Of a DNA stretch of 64,000 bases, positions 36,589 to 48,307 are shown piece after piece. Below the pieces are notes generated by a model, which was given only the letters and a program-made list of their open reading frames with translations, searched no databases and was not told the DNA's origin. The DNA is from Methylobacterium sp. E-065 (GTDB lineage Bacteria; Pseudomonadota; Alphaproteobacteria; Rhizobiales; Beijerinckiaceae), in the NCBI RefSeq assembly GCF_022829605.1, contig NZ_JAKSYD010000074.1, positions 62,001-126,000 on the forward strand, in the 5' to 3' direction. Within the stretch, counting starts at the first letter, position 1. Every line of letters begins with the position of its first letter. The position numbers and the translations under genes are program-made.

Positions 36589-36816
36589 GTGTTGGACGAT
36601 AATGATCCGCGCCGGTACGACGACCCGATCTGGTACGATCGGGTCGAGGCCGACGAGCCGCCGAGCCTGATGCTGAACGCGGTGGCGTATCTGTTCCTGG
36701 TGCTGCTGGCCGGCTGCGCCATCGCGGTGAAGCTGTACTGGCTTCCGAACGCGCTGTGGTGCCGCATCGCCGGATGGGTCGAGCGCCGCTGGGTCGCGGC
36801 GACCAAACGGCCGTGA
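36589..36816 (+). CDS. Small single-span membrane protein, unknown
   Basis: 75 residues from a GTG. The N-terminus is acidic and Tyr/Trp-rich (RRYDDPIWYDRVEADEPP), one membrane helix (about 30-48, AYLFLVLLAGCAIAVKLYW), then a short basic tail. A GGAGGGATCCCA sequence precedes the GTG, a good ribosome-binding site. I recognise no family. It lies alone between tRNA-Pro and the polysaccharide genes. Confidence 0.6.
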   Translation: MLDDNDPRRYDDPIWYDRVEADEPPSLMLNAVAYLFLVLLAGCAIAVKLYWLPNALWCRIAGWVERRWVAATKRP

Positions 36817-37427
36817 CGCCTGGGCGCGGGAGTCTTGCGCCACTCCCGTCCGTTACAAAAGTCTCATGATTCGCCAATAGGCGTTTTCGCCTGTTGTCGT
36901 GTATACCCGGGGCATGTTGCGCTGCACAACGCGAGGCCGTCATTCCGGTCGTCGGACAAGGCTTGGTTTCAGGTCGCGCTGAACCGGCTGCTCGATCAGC
37001 CCAGGAGGCACCGGATCGATGACCGGCACAGTGACGTTGAAGTCCCCGATGGCTAGCCAATCGCGACGCGCGAACGCCGCCCGTCCGGCCGATGCCCCCC
37101 GATTCAGTCCGGACCGGCCGGTCCTCCGCATTCTCCAACCTGGGGAACCGGTTCGCCGCGCTGGACGCAGCAGGGCCATCCCGGCAGGGTCCGGGGCGAC
37201 GCATCCGCGCGCGCTCACCCGATGCGGATCGCGCACGACCCGATTCGGCCGGCTCCTGCCGATGATGCGCCGGGTTCCAGGGCCGGCGCGCGCCGATTCC
37301 GGCAGGCAGGCCATGTCGGGTTGCGGCTGGGCCGGATACCAAGTTTTCAGATCGGGCGGGTTTCCGCCTGGATCCGATATTAGGAATGGCTTAATTTCCG
37401 GATTGGCGATGCGTAAGGATTACGACC
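36817..37427. other. Long intergenic region upstream of the ExoF-like gene
   Basis: 611 bp with no supported gene. Near 36872-36895 alternative pairings occur: CGCC-AATA-GGCG and AATAGGCG-TTTT-CGCCTGTT share the same central arm. The rest is ordinary GC-rich sequence; frames here lack any recognisable domain. It may hold the promoter and regulator sites of the polysaccharide cluster. Confidence 0.5.
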
Positions 37428-38789
37428 ATGGATAAACATGCGGGCGGCTTGAACCGCCGAATAATACGCATGCGTCACGCCGGTTCCAGATCTCTGGCCG
37501 TCGTCTGTTCGCTGGTCGTCCTGATCGTGATGCTGCCGGCGAGCGGCCATGCCCTTGACGGCGATTACAGGCTCGGCGCGGGCGACAAGACCCGCGTGCG
37601 GGCGAGCGAATGGCGCGCCTCGCAGGCTCAGGTCTACGAGTGGGACGCGATATCGGGGGACTACACGATCAATTCGGCGGGCTACCTTTCGCTGCCGCTG
37701 ATCGGCGAGGTCAAGGCGACGGGAAAAACGACGAGCGAACTGTCCGACGTCATCGCGGAGGGCCTCGTCAAGAAGATCGGCACCGTCAAGCGGCCCGAGA
37801 TCGCGATCGAGATCACCCAGTACCGCCCGTTCTACATCCTCGGTCCGGTCACGAAGGCCGGTGACTACCCCTACCGCCCCAACCTGACGGTCCTCCAGGC
37901 GGTCGGCATCGCGGGCGGATTCCGCCGGACCGCCGACGAACGGCCGGAGCGGGAATCGATCAGCGGCGAGGGCGACCTCAACGTCCTGCAGCTGAGCCTG
38001 TCCTCCTACATGACGCGGCTCGCACGCCTGACCGCGGAACTGGCGGATTCCAACAGCATCACCTTCCCCGCCGAAATCAACAGTCAGGCCAACAACCCGA
38101 CCGTCCGCGATTTCATCAAGCAGCAGGGCAGCATCTTCCAGTCGCGCAAAGAGTCGATGCGCGCACAGCTCAAGTCCTACGAGGCGCTCAAGGTGCTCCT
38201 CTCCCAGGAGGTCACCTCGCTCAACGAGCGCGCGCAGTCGCAGCAACGGCAGATCGAACTCGCCAAGCGCGAGCGGGATGCGGTCGATACGCTCATGAAC
38301 AAGGGTCTGACCGTCAACGCGCGGCAATCGACCCTCGAACAGCAGCTCGCGCAATTCGAGTCGTCCAAGCTCGATATCTCGACCTCGATCCTCCGTGCCC
38401 AGCAGGAGCTGAGCAAGGCCGATCGCGACAGCCTGGAGTTGCGCAACAAGTTCAAGAATTCGGTCTCCGACGAAATCCATGAGGTCTCCCTGAAGATGCA
38501 GGAGACCAAGGAGAAGATCAGCACGGCACAGGCGCTGCTGTCCGAGACCGACGGCTTCATCTCGAAGGCGAGCGATCGAAACGCCCGGATCTCCTACAGC
38601 ATCGTCCGCAAGGTCGACGGCAAGGCGCAGGAGATTGCGGCCGAGGAGAGCACGCCCGTCTTCCCCGAGGACGTCATCCGCGTGCGGATCAATCGGCGGC
38701 CCGACTTCGCCGAGACCGGGCGCAGCGAGCTTGGGTCCGAGCAGGCCGCCGGCCAGCTTCCCGGAGCGCAGCTGAAGAGCATCCGCTAG
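37428..38789 (+). CDS. Polysaccharide export protein, ExoF-like (OPX)
   Basis: 453 residues. Signal peptide (about 20-42, LAVVCSLVVLIVMLPASGHA), then the Wza/polysaccharide-export domain (YRLGAGDKTRVRASEW; INSAGYLSLPLIGEV, 46-130), an SLBB-like segment (YILGPVTKAGDYPYRPNLTV), and a long coiled coil (about 210-390). This is the plan of rhizobial ExoF, a periplasmic/outer membrane component in exopolysaccharide secretion. AAGGATTACGACC precedes the ATG; a second start at 37470 is possible. First gene of an ExoF-GT-GT group. Confidence 0.85.
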   Translation: MDKHAGGLNRRIIRMRHAGSRSLAVVCSLVVLIVMLPASGHALDGDYRLGAGDKTRVRASEWRASQAQVYEWDAISGDYTINSAGYLSLPLIGEVKATGKTTSELSDVIAEGLVKKIGTVKRPEIAIEITQYRPFYILGPVTKAGDYPYRPNLTVLQAVGIAGGFRRTADERPERESISGEGDLNVLQLSLSSYMTRLARLTAELADSNSITFPAEINSQANNPTVRDFIKQQGSIFQSRKESMRAQLKSYEALKVLLSQEVTSLNERAQSQQRQIELAKRERDAVDTLMNKGLTVNARQSTLEQQLAQFESSKLDISTSILRAQQELSKADRDSLELRNKFKNSVSDEIHEVSLKMQETKEKISTAQALLSETDGFISKASDRNARISYSIVRKVDGKAQEIAAEESTPVFPEDVIRVRINRRPDFAETGRSELGSEQAAGQLPGAQLKSIR

Positions 38790-39031
38790 ACGCTTTCCAC
38801 CGACGTAGACACCGGGTCGGCGCGCCGCAGGGCGCCCGACCCGCAATACACGGCTGGAGCAGACGCGGCACCGCGATCTCGACGATGGAGGACGTCTCCG
38901 TCGTCCGCTCGCCTGCGAAAATGCAGTCTGCGCCGAAGGCCACCACAGCACAGCCCGCGCCACCGCGACGAAAATTGGTGCCGCACGAGCTCTCTCGAAA
39001 AACCAGTCCGTTCCAGGCCGAGGCAAACTGA

Positions 39032-40147
39032 ATGAAAGTTGCGATCGTTCATTACTGGCTGGTGGGAATGCGCGGCGGCGAGAAGGTCGTGGAAGCCCTG
39101 TGCAACATGTATCCGAACGCCGATATCTTCACGCACGTCTATGATCCGGCGGCGATCTCCCCGACCATCAAGGCGCACCAAATCAAGACGTCGTTCATCG
39201 GCCGGTTGCCGTTCTCGGTCGCGAAATACAAGTCGTACCTTCCGCTCATGCCCATGGCGCTGGAGCAGCTCGACCTGCGCGGCTACGACCTCGTGATCAG
39301 CAGTGAGTCAGGGCCCGCGAAGGGCATCATCCCGCCCTCCGCCTCGACCCATATCTGCTATTGCCATTCCCCGATGCGCTACGTCTGGAACATGTTCCAC
39401 GATTACAGGGAACGCACAGGGTTCATCAACCGGCTCGTCATGCCGCCCGCGGCACATTACATCCGCAATTGGGACGCGATTTCCGCCAACCGGGTCCACG
39501 AATTCGTGGCGAACTCAGCCACGGTCGCCCGCCGCATCGAGACCTATTATCGGCGACAGGCCACAGTGGTCTATCCGCCGGTCGATACGGCCGCGTTCTC
39601 CATCGTGCCCGACCAGGAGATCGGCGATTTCTACCTGATGGTGGGCGAACTCGTCCGCTACAAGCGCCCCGAACTGGCCGTCGAAGCGTTCAACCGGCTG
39701 CAGAAGCCCCTGGTGGTGATCGGCGGCGGCGAGATGCTGCGTGAGCTGCGCAGCCTCGCGGGTCCCACGGTGAAGATCCTCGGGCCGCAACCCTTTTCGG
39801 TCCTCCAGCATCACTACGCGCGCTGCCAGGCCCTGATCTTCCCGGGCGAAGAGGATTTCGGCATCGTTCCGGTCGAAGCGATGGCGAGCGGCCGCCCGGT
39901 GATCGCGTATGCCCGCGGCGGGGCAACGGAAACCGTTCAGGATTCGATCACCGGTACGTTCTTCCATGAACAGACCGTCGATTGCCTGATCGACGCGGTC
40001 GAGCGCAGCCGGCAGATCGCCTTCGAACCGGAGCGGATCGCCCGCCGGGCCTCGGAGTTCGGCCTGGACCGTTTCACCCGCGAGATGTCGCAGTTCATCG
40101 ACCAGACCATGGCGCGATCGGGGGCGGTCAGCCGGCCCGACCTGTAG
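39032..40147 (+). CDS. Glycosyltransferase, GT4 family
   Basis: 371 residues, GT-B fold without signal. MKVAIVHYWLVGMRGGEKVVEAL is the N-terminal GT4 donor/acceptor loop; the C-terminal part has GEEDFGIVPVEAMASGRPVI, the E-x7-E nucleotide-sugar motif. N-terminal half with CYCHSPMRYVWNMFHDYRE resembles WbaZ-like mannosyl or related transferases of rhizobial surface polysaccharides. Sugar and linkage cannot be predicted. Follows the ExoF-like gene after a 242-bp gap and precedes a second GT4 gene. Confidence 0.9.
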   Translation: MKVAIVHYWLVGMRGGEKVVEALCNMYPNADIFTHVYDPAAISPTIKAHQIKTSFIGRLPFSVAKYKSYLPLMPMALEQLDLRGYDLVISSESGPAKGIIPPSASTHICYCHSPMRYVWNMFHDYRERTGFINRLVMPPAAHYIRNWDAISANRVHEFVANSATVARRIETYYRRQATVVYPPVDTAAFSIVPDQEIGDFYLMVGELVRYKRPELAVEAFNRLQKPLVVIGGGEMLRELRSLAGPTVKILGPQPFSVLQHHYARCQALIFPGEEDFGIVPVEAMASGRPVIAYARGGATETVQDSITGTFFHEQTVDCLIDAVERSRQIAFEPERIARRASEFGLDRFTREMSQFIDQTMARSGAVSRPDL

Positions 40148-40328
40148 AGCGCGCGTGGCCGAATGAATCTCGTTTCGCTGGGGCGCGCTCGGAAAGGTCC
40201 GGCTGCCTGATGGATCGCCCGGCTCGCACCGCACCCTTCAGCGCTCCGGCGGGTGGAAACGTCGGAGCCTGGACTTTCACCCGCACCATCGGCGTCGCGC
40301 GCCTATCGGTCATGGCTCGGAACGCACC

Positions 40329-41486
40329 ATGAAGAAGATCCTGTTCGTCACGCATGCTGCCCATTACGGAGGCGCCGAACTCTTTCTTCGAGATATCGTC
40401 GTCCATGCCAAGAAGACCGGCCGCCATTGGCCGGTCGTCTTCCTCGACGACGGACCTTTGGTTCAGGATCTCATCGCTGCGGGATCGGACGCCAGGACCG
40501 TGAAGGCCGGCGCTCAGATCCTGAAGCTGAAGCGCGGATCGAGCATTCGCAATGTCGTCTCGGCCCTGATCGGCATCTTCGCGGTCGTGAACGGGCTGAT
40601 CAGGGCTTTTCGCGGCGTCGATGTTGTCTGCGCCAACAGCCAGAAGTCCCTGTTCCTGGCCGGTCTCGCCGCACGCCTCGCGCGCAAGCCGTTCGTCTGG
40701 ATCCTGCACGATCTGGTGACGGACAGCAGTTTCTCGCCGACGATGCGGCGGGCCCTGGTCTTCTTCGCCAACCACATGACCTCGCACGTGGTGACCAATT
40801 CCCTCGCCGCCCGGGACGCCCTGATCGAATGCGGCGGCAAGGCCGACAAGATTTCGGTCGTCTACAACGGTTTCGATTTTACGCCGGCTGTCCCCACCGC
40901 GGCGGGCACGGATCGCGGTTCGGTCCTGCGGGAAGCTGGTCTGCCGGACCTGCCGACGGTCGGCCTGTTCGGCCGTATCGCCACGTGGAAGGGCCAGCAC
41001 GTTCTGATCGAGGCGGTGGAGCGTATTCCCGGCCTGCAGGCCCTCTTGGTCGGTGACGCGACCTATCAGGACAGCGCCTATTTCGATCGCATCCGGGCCC
41101 TGGTCGAACAGAAGCACCTGTCCGATCGGGTCAAATTCCTGGGCTTCCGAAAGGATGTCCCGCGCCTCATGGCGGCGGTCGATATCGTGGCGCACACGTC
41201 GATCGATCCGGAACCGTTCGGACGCGTCATCGTCGAGGGCATGGCGTTGGGCCGCCCCGTGATCGCCACGCGGGGCGGCGGCGTGGGCGAGATCATCGAT
41301 CACGGGACGACCGGCCTCCTCTATCCGCCGGGCGACAGCGTGGCGCTGGCAGAGGCTTTACGCTCACTCCTGAACGACCACGCGATGGCCTCACGCCTTG
41401 CGGCGGATGGGCGGAGCACGGTCGCGACGCGCTTCTCGATCGAGCGATCGGTTCAGGATTTGGATCGCGTGTTCAGCGGCTTGTGA
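40329..41486 (+). CDS. Glycosyltransferase, GT4 family
   Basis: 385 residues. It begins MKKILFVTHAAHYGGAELF with the GGAE loop typical of GT4, continues with VVYNGFDFTP at the domain junction and GLFGRIATWKGQHVLIEA, and has DPEPFGRVIVEGMALGRPVI (E-x7-E) near the C-terminus. Probably adds one sugar of the same polysaccharide as its upstream neighbour. Last gene of the ExoF-GT-GT group; no flippase or polymerase is in the window. Confidence 0.9.
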   Translation: MKKILFVTHAAHYGGAELFLRDIVVHAKKTGRHWPVVFLDDGPLVQDLIAAGSDARTVKAGAQILKLKRGSSIRNVVSALIGIFAVVNGLIRAFRGVDVVCANSQKSLFLAGLAARLARKPFVWILHDLVTDSSFSPTMRRALVFFANHMTSHVVTNSLAARDALIECGGKADKISVVYNGFDFTPAVPTAAGTDRGSVLREAGLPDLPTVGLFGRIATWKGQHVLIEAVERIPGLQALLVGDATYQDSAYFDRIRALVEQKHLSDRVKFLGFRKDVPRLMAAVDIVAHTSIDPEPFGRVIVEGMALGRPVIATRGGGVGEIIDHGTTGLLYPPGDSVALAEALRSLLNDHAMASRLAADGRSTVATRFSIERSVQDLDRVFSGL

Positions 41487-41763
41487 GACGGCTTGTTCAG
41501 CGGGTCGAACCGGGGTTCGGGTCGCATCCCGTTGTCGCTCCACCCGCCGGGGAAAGAGCGCGCGCGGAAGCTGCGGGCAGCGCTCAAAGACGGTGTTCCA
41601 CGTCGAACACCTCGAAGCCGCCATGTCTTCAGACGTCGCCGTGGCGTCGACTCGCGCTCTCCGTCTTGAGCCTCTCGGCGGCGACGCGAGACGGTGGCGC
41701 GGGCGTCGATGCGGCTGCCGCGGACGAAGGCGTCGATCGCTGCCTCAAGCTGGTGAGCGTCGA
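41487..41763. other. Non-coding stretch after the second glycosyltransferase
   Basis: 277 bp with no supported gene, repeat or terminator that I could identify. Confidence 0.5.
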
Positions 41764-42051
41764 TTACCGCCATCTCTCGTCCGTGCACGCAAGGACGTAG
41801 ACGACGTGCATGCAGCGCGACTGCGCCGCCTGCGACGTGGCATCGGCCATGCACGCCTGCATGCCGGACGAAAGCACCGCCCGATCGACTCCCTCGGGGC
41901 CGCCGCAGGTGAAGATCGGCTGGAAGCCTTCGAATCGACTGACCTGCCAGAAGATGGCCACAACCGACAAGAGGCAGAGCAGCGCCACCAGACCCGTGTT
42001 GTCGTAAAACCAGTGCCGTGGCTCTGCCTTAGAAGCGGCGGCCTTACTCAT
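41764..42051 (-). CDS. Hypothetical single-span membrane protein
   Basis: 95 residues: a short polar N-terminus (MSKAAASKAEPRHWFYDN), one clear membrane helix (about 18-38, TGLVALLCLLSVVAIFWQV) and a Cys-containing exterior part with four Cys (CGG, ACMA, RCMH, ACTDE). The ATG overlaps the TGA of a 75-codon open frame at 42048-42275, which suggests a coupled pair, although the upstream frame has no recognisable feature. Even number of Cys suggests disulfides outside the cytoplasm. No family recognised. Confidence 0.45.
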   Translation of the reverse strand: MSKAAASKAEPRHWFYDNTGLVALLCLLSVVAIFWQVSRFEGFQPIFTCGGPEGVDRAVLSSGMQACMADATSQAAQSRCMHVVYVLACTDERWR

Positions 42052-42323
42052 CTCTGCGCCAGAGAGACCAGGGCGACAGCTTTCTTCACGATCGAGCGGC
42101 GTGTGCCCGGCCGGGTCGCCGTGTTGGCCAGCTGTGTATCGGCCGCAGGACGCCTTCCGATCGCCGTCGCGCCGTCGAGGGTTTGATCCAGCCGGAGGGT
42201 CAAAGGCCTGGCGTTCGCGACTGCGCGGCCGGCTACGATCGCAGCGTCGATCCTATGATCTCTCGCTTGAGTCATGCTCCGCTGCGAAAATCGGGCTGTC
42301 TGGAAGGCAACCACGACTTGGTC

Positions 42324-42370
42324 GGTGGGCGATGAGAGCCTCAGACCTCCGACCCGTTCCGTGTAAAGGA
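42324..42370 (-). pseudogene. Degraded 3'-half copy of tRNA-Val (attachment-site scar)
   Basis: 47 nt aligned without gaps to 43245-43291 of tRNA-Val: 39 of 47 positions agree. The match starts in the anticodon arm (TCCTTTACACGGA) and runs through the T arm and acceptor to the CC of CCA; the 5' half of the tRNA is not present. This is what the distal attachment site of a tRNA-integrated element looks like. The integrase remnant lies between the two copies. Confidence 0.75.
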
Positions 42371-42505
42371 TTGGTGTTCTCCTGTCATAGAGCGTCGTCC
42401 CTCCACGACAGCGCCGTAGCAGGTCATCCTGTTCTCCAGAAAGCCTTCGTTTCCGGAGAATAACCGGAGACCTGTTCCGGGCCCGTCCGCCGGATGGCCG
42501 CCATC

Positions 42506-42730
42506 CTACCCGACGGGCTCGACCTCGATATTGACCGCTTGGATGCCAAGGAGTTCTTCGTCCGGCCCTTCGACGCCCCACACCACGCGCGTCACCCGGT
42601 AAGCGCCACGGACCTCATGCTTTCCGCCCAGCATGACCTCCTCGCCTCGGCGTGGGACCTACCGCCAGAAGCGGGCACCACACTCCTTCCCTGCGAGAAA
42701 AAACCTGATGCTGACCTCGGTATCACGCAT
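42506..42730 (-). pseudogene. Small unknown gene broken by one in-frame stop
   Basis: 74-codon frame beginning MRDTEVSIRFFLAGKECGAR with a single TAG at codon 24 (after RFW-R), then reading in the same frame through VPRRGEEVMLGGKHEVRG, YRVTRVVWGVEGPDEE and a VNIEVEPVG terminus. The downstream part has protein-like composition and would be intact but for the stop. It follows the integrase remnant by 27 bp on the same strand, so it was probably cargo of the lost element. No known family recognised. Confidence 0.6.
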
Positions 42731-42757
42731 GACTCTTCGTCTCTTCATCCCTTCCGG

Positions 42758-42980
42758 CTACCTGCGCCGTCCGGACACGTTCTCGACGACGCCGCGCAGG
42801 TGCTCGGACGCGTGACGCCCAGAGGCGCCCTCGACCACGCACTCGGTCGTGCCGAGCGCCTTCGCCACCGTCGAACGGCATCCCGTCCATAACGGCCGAG
42901 GTCACGAAAGTGTGCCCTCGGATGTGGGGCGGGATCGCCTCGCCGAGACCCGCCGCCTTCCGAAAGCCCAGCGCGGCGAG
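42758..42980 (-). pseudogene. Tyrosine integrase remnant (C-terminal part)
   Basis: One frame reads GFRKAAGLGEAIPPHIRGHT and VTSAVMDGMP, matching the box around the catalytic His-x2-Arg (PH-x-LRHT) of tyrosine recombinases but with RGHT for LRHT. After a frameshift near 42862, another frame gives VAKALGTTECVVEGASGRHA and HLRGVVENVSGR, the C-terminal box in which the catalytic Tyr (normally VYGHH) has become Ser. Inactive. The remnant sits just beyond the 3' end of tRNA-Val, the standard place for an integrase. Confidence 0.75.
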
Positions 42981-43243
42981 CCGCAATTGGGCGGCCTGCA
43001 TGCGGGTCAGCCACCGGTCCCAGGCCGGAGTCCTGTCCGGCAGCGGATCGAGCAGCTTGCGATCCGTGTGCGCGGAACCGAGCGCGGCCGACAGCACCGT
43101 CAACGCGCGGCGCGCGGTCCTGTCGCCGAAGCGCGGCTCTCGGCCTCGGCTGCGAAGCGGTAGTCCGGGCCGACCTTGAACCGCGCCAGCGCCGTGCGCG
43201 GGGTCGCGTAGGCCCGACGCGCGTTCTAAGTCCCTGAGAAACA
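42981..43243. other. Decayed DNA between integrase remnant and tRNA-Val
   Basis: 263 bp. Short frames such as YATPRTALARFKVGPDYRF on the minus strand look protein-like and may be the frameshifted N-terminal part of the integrase, but I cannot align them to a domain. No intact gene. Confidence 0.4.
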
Positions 43244-43319
43244 TGGTGGGCGGTGAGGGACTCGAACCCCCGACCCTCTCCGTGTAAAGGAGACGCTCTA
43301 CCAACTGAGCTAACCGCCC
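43244..43319 (-). tRNA. tRNA-Val (anticodon UAC)
   Basis: 76 nt with encoded CCA. Acceptor GGGCGGT/ACCGCCC, D arm GCTCAGTTGGTAGAGC, anticodon stem TCTCC/GGAGA around TTTACAC (anticodon TAC), and T arm GGGGGTTCGAGTCCC. All arms are complete, so the integration restored a working gene. Its 3' side borders an integrase remnant. Confidence 0.97.
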
Positions 43320-43377
43320 CGTGACCGACCGTTACGGCATGCGGCCGGTCAGGCGCAAGATCCGCTGCCCGCGGACG

Positions 43378-44103
43378 CTACCTGCGATCGGCCATCCGTG
43401 CCGCCAGGGCCGGCGTGAGGCCCGTGGTCTCGACCGGTGTCGGAGCCTGTCGCAGCTGCGCAGACCCACGTGCTGCCGCCAGGACAGAGCGGGTTCCGGC
43501 CTCGACCGAACAGATCAACGGGCACGGAACGCGCGATGCCAGGCGCGACGCGAGGCCGGCGAGCCCTGCACCCCCCAGGATCACGGTGGCGGCGCCAGCC
43601 TCCGCACAGGACTCACAGGCCTCGGCCAGCCCGGCCAGAGCAGCGTCCGGATCACGGGCGATCGCGGCGCCACTCGGGGCGACGGTGCGGATCGCGGCCA
43701 GCCGATCGGCGAGCCCCAGCGCGGCCACGAACTCCCGCAGCATCGGCTCCCAGGCGGCCCCGCCGGTGACGATCCCGAACGAGCCCCGTGCCACAGCCTC
43801 CTGACAGGCGGCCTCCGCCATGCCGACCACCGGGACCCTGGCGACCTCGCGCAGGGCGAACAGGCCCGGATCGCCGAAGCACGCGAGATAGACGGCGTCG
43901 CACCCCGCCTCGTGCTCGGCCAGGGCGTCGAGGGCCGCATGGCCGGCGATGGCCGCGGCGCTGCGGCTCGCGATGTAGCGGGCCCCGAAACGCCCGGTGA
44001 CGGCGCGCAATGCGGCCTGGTCCCCGAGCTGAGCACGGACATGCCCGGCGACCAGATCGGTGATCGCCGCGCTGGTGTTCGGGTTGATCAGCAGGATGCG
44101 CAT
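43378..44103 (-). CDS. Aspartate/glutamate (hydantoin) racemase family protein
   Basis: 241 residues from MRILLINPNTSAAITD. LINPNTS is the N-terminal signature of the Asp/Glu/hydantoin racemase superfamily; catalytic Cys residues lie in DAVYLACFGDPGL (first) and in the second half AEAGAATVILGGAGLAG, where the usual second Cys of VxLGC is Gly. Hydantoin racemases and allantoin-pathway relatives share this plan. With one Cys apparently missing, full racemase activity is uncertain; maleate-isomerase-like or decayed function is possible. It lies just upstream of, and in line with, tRNA-Val. Confidence 0.75.
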   Translation of the reverse strand: MRILLINPNTSAAITDLVAGHVRAQLGDQAALRAVTGRFGARYIASRSAAAIAGHAALDALAEHEAGCDAVYLACFGDPGLFALREVARVPVVGMAEAACQEAVARGSFGIVTGGAAWEPMLREFVAALGLADRLAAIRTVAPSGAAIARDPDAALAGLAEACESCAEAGAATVILGGAGLAGLASRLASRVPCPLICSVEAGTRSVLAAARGSAQLRQAPTPVETTGLTPALAARMADRR

Positions 44104-44121
44104 CCGGCCCTCGCACACGAA

Positions 44122-44157
44122 AAAGCCCCCGGGGACGATCCCCGGGGGCTTTCTTGA
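44122..44157. terminator. Terminator between lon and the racemase gene
   Basis: A 14-bp perfect stem (44122-44135 with 44139-44152, core GCCCCCGGGGA) with a 3-nt loop. On the minus strand it is followed by TTTTTCG, so it ends the lon transcript 24 bp past the lon stop. Confidence 0.9.
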
Positions 44158-44175
44158 CACGTCAGGCTGAGAGGG

Positions 44176-46602
<2,427 letters not shown>

Positions 46603-46850
46603 GCTGACTTCCTCTCAGGACACCCGGCTTCGTCGCCTCCATGCACGGAGCGCGCCTACAGCCAGGGGCCGACCGGGCCGCGAGGGTCGGGGCTTTTTGG
46701 GACTTTGCGGCTGGTAACGCGGACCGCGCCTCGAAGGAGCGAGCGGCCACCGCGCTGAGCCTGAAGTGGCTGCGAGGGAGCGCGTTTTCAAGGCTATCCC
46801 CACAGCGCGCCCGGCCGGAGCCGGGCGCTTAATGCAACCCTACCAAGCGC

Positions 46851-48122
46851 TTACGCACTGACGCTGGCGGGTGCGTCCTTGTTGCGGTCGCCATGGATGT
46901 AGAGCGGGCGCGACTTGCCTTCGACCACCTCGGGACCGATCACGACCTGCTCCACGGACTCGAGGCCCGGCAGGTCGTACATCGTGTCGAGCAGGATCGT
47001 CTCCAGGATGGAGCGCAGGCCGCGGGCGCCGGTCTTGCGCTCGATCGCCTTGCGGGCGACCAGCGACAGGGCGTCGTCCTGGAAGGTCAGGTCCACGTTC
47101 TCCATCTCGAACAGCCGCTGGTACTGCTTGACCAGGGCGTTCTTCGGCTCCTGCAGGATCTTCTTCAGCGCGGCCTCGTCGAGGTCCTCGAGCGTCGCCA
47201 GAACCGGCAGACGGCCGACGAACTCGGGGATGAGGCCGAACTTCAGCAGATCCTCGGGCTCGACCGAGCGGAAGATCTCGCCGGTGCGGCGGTCGTCCGG
47301 GGCCTGCACGGTCGCGCCGAAGCCGATCGAGGTCCCCTTGCCGCGCTGGGAGATGATCCGCTCCAGCCCCGCAAAGGCGCCGCCGCAGATGAACAGGATG
47401 TTGGTGGTGTCGACCTGCAGGAACTCCTGCTGCGGGTGCTTCCGGCCACCCTGGGGCGGGACGGAGGCGACCGTGCCCTCCATGATCTTCAGGAGCGCCT
47501 GCTGCACGCCCTCGCCCGACACGTCGCGGGTGATCGACGGGTTGTCGGACTTGCGCGAGATCTTGTCGATCTCGTCGATGTAGACGATGCCGCGCTGCGC
47601 CCGCTCGACGTTGTAGTCCGACGCCTGGAGCAGCTTGAGGATGATGTTCTCGACGTCCTCACCAACATAGCCGGCCTCGGTGAGGGTCGTGGCGTCCGCC
47701 ATGGTGAACGGCACGTCGAGGATCCGGGCGAGCGTCTGCGCGAGCAGCGTCTTGCCGGAACCGGTCGGCCCGATCAGCATGATGTTGGACTTGGCCAGCT
47801 CGACGTCGTTGTGCTTCGTCGCGTGGGCCAGCCGCTTGTAGTGGTTATGGACCGCGACCGAGAGGACCTTCTTGGCGAAGTCCTGGCCGATGACGTAATC
47901 GTCGAGGACGCGGCGGATTTCCTTCGGGGTCGGCACGCCGTCGCGGCTCTTCACCAGCGAGGATTTCGACTCCTCGCGGATGATGTCCATGCACAGCTCG
48001 ACGCATTCGTCGCAGATGAACACCGTCGGGCCGGCGATCAGCTTGCGGACCTCGTGCTGGCTCTTGCCGCAGAACGAGCAATACAGCGTGCTCTTGGAGT
48101 CGGTGCCGCCAGTCTTGCTCAT
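46851..48122 (-). CDS. clpX: ATP-dependent Clp protease ATP-binding subunit ClpX
   Basis: 423 residues. Zinc-binding domain with CSFCGKSQ and CDEC (residues about 13-42), AAA+ core with [14 protein letters not shown] and the GYVGED pore loop, plus the IGFGA-containing ClpP-docking loop region. Unfolds substrates for ClpP, among them CtrA and other cell-cycle regulators in this class. Order tig-clpP-clpX-lon, all leftward. Confidence 0.98.
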   Translation of the reverse strand: MSKTGGTDSKSTLYCSFCGKSQHEVRKLIAGPTVFICDECVELCMDIIREESKSSLVKSRDGVPTPKEIRRVLDDYVIGQDFAKKVLSVAVHNHYKRLAHATKHNDVELAKSNIMLIGPTGSGKTLLAQTLARILDVPFTMADATTLTEAGYVGEDVENIILKLLQASDYNVERAQRGIVYIDEIDKISRKSDNPSITRDVSGEGVQQALLKIMEGTVASVPPQGGRKHPQQEFLQVDTTNILFICGGAFAGLERIISQRGKGTSIGFGATVQAPDDRRTGEIFRSVEPEDLLKFGLIPEFVGRLPVLATLEDLDEAALKKILQEPKNALVKQYQRLFEMENVDLTFQDDALSLVARKAIERKTGARGLRSILETILLDTMYDLPGLESVEQVVIGPEVVEGKSRPLYIHGDRNKDAPASVSA

Positions 48123-48307
48123 ATCGGTCTCCGGATTCCTCGCGTCCGCGGCCGGCTAGGGGCGAACGCGCGACTTATGAATGTAGGGGGCCCGTTTAAA
48201 GAAACAGTATGCTGTGCGTCTTTGACCGAAGGGCCCAATCTCGGATGCAAACACGCTGCCGCGGCGGGATCAAGGCCGCGCCGCGGCTCTCGGGGAACGC
48301 GTTACGC

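Noticed and set aside
37019-37435. 138-codon frame upstream of the ExoF-like gene
   Set aside because: Arg/Pro/Gly-rich GC-driven frame without domain or ribosome site, overlapping the next start.
42048-42275. 75-codon minus-strand frame overlapping the start of the small membrane gene
   Set aside because: The ATGA overlap is suggestive, but composition is shadow-like and no ribosome site at proper spacing was seen; mentioned only in the neighbour's entry.
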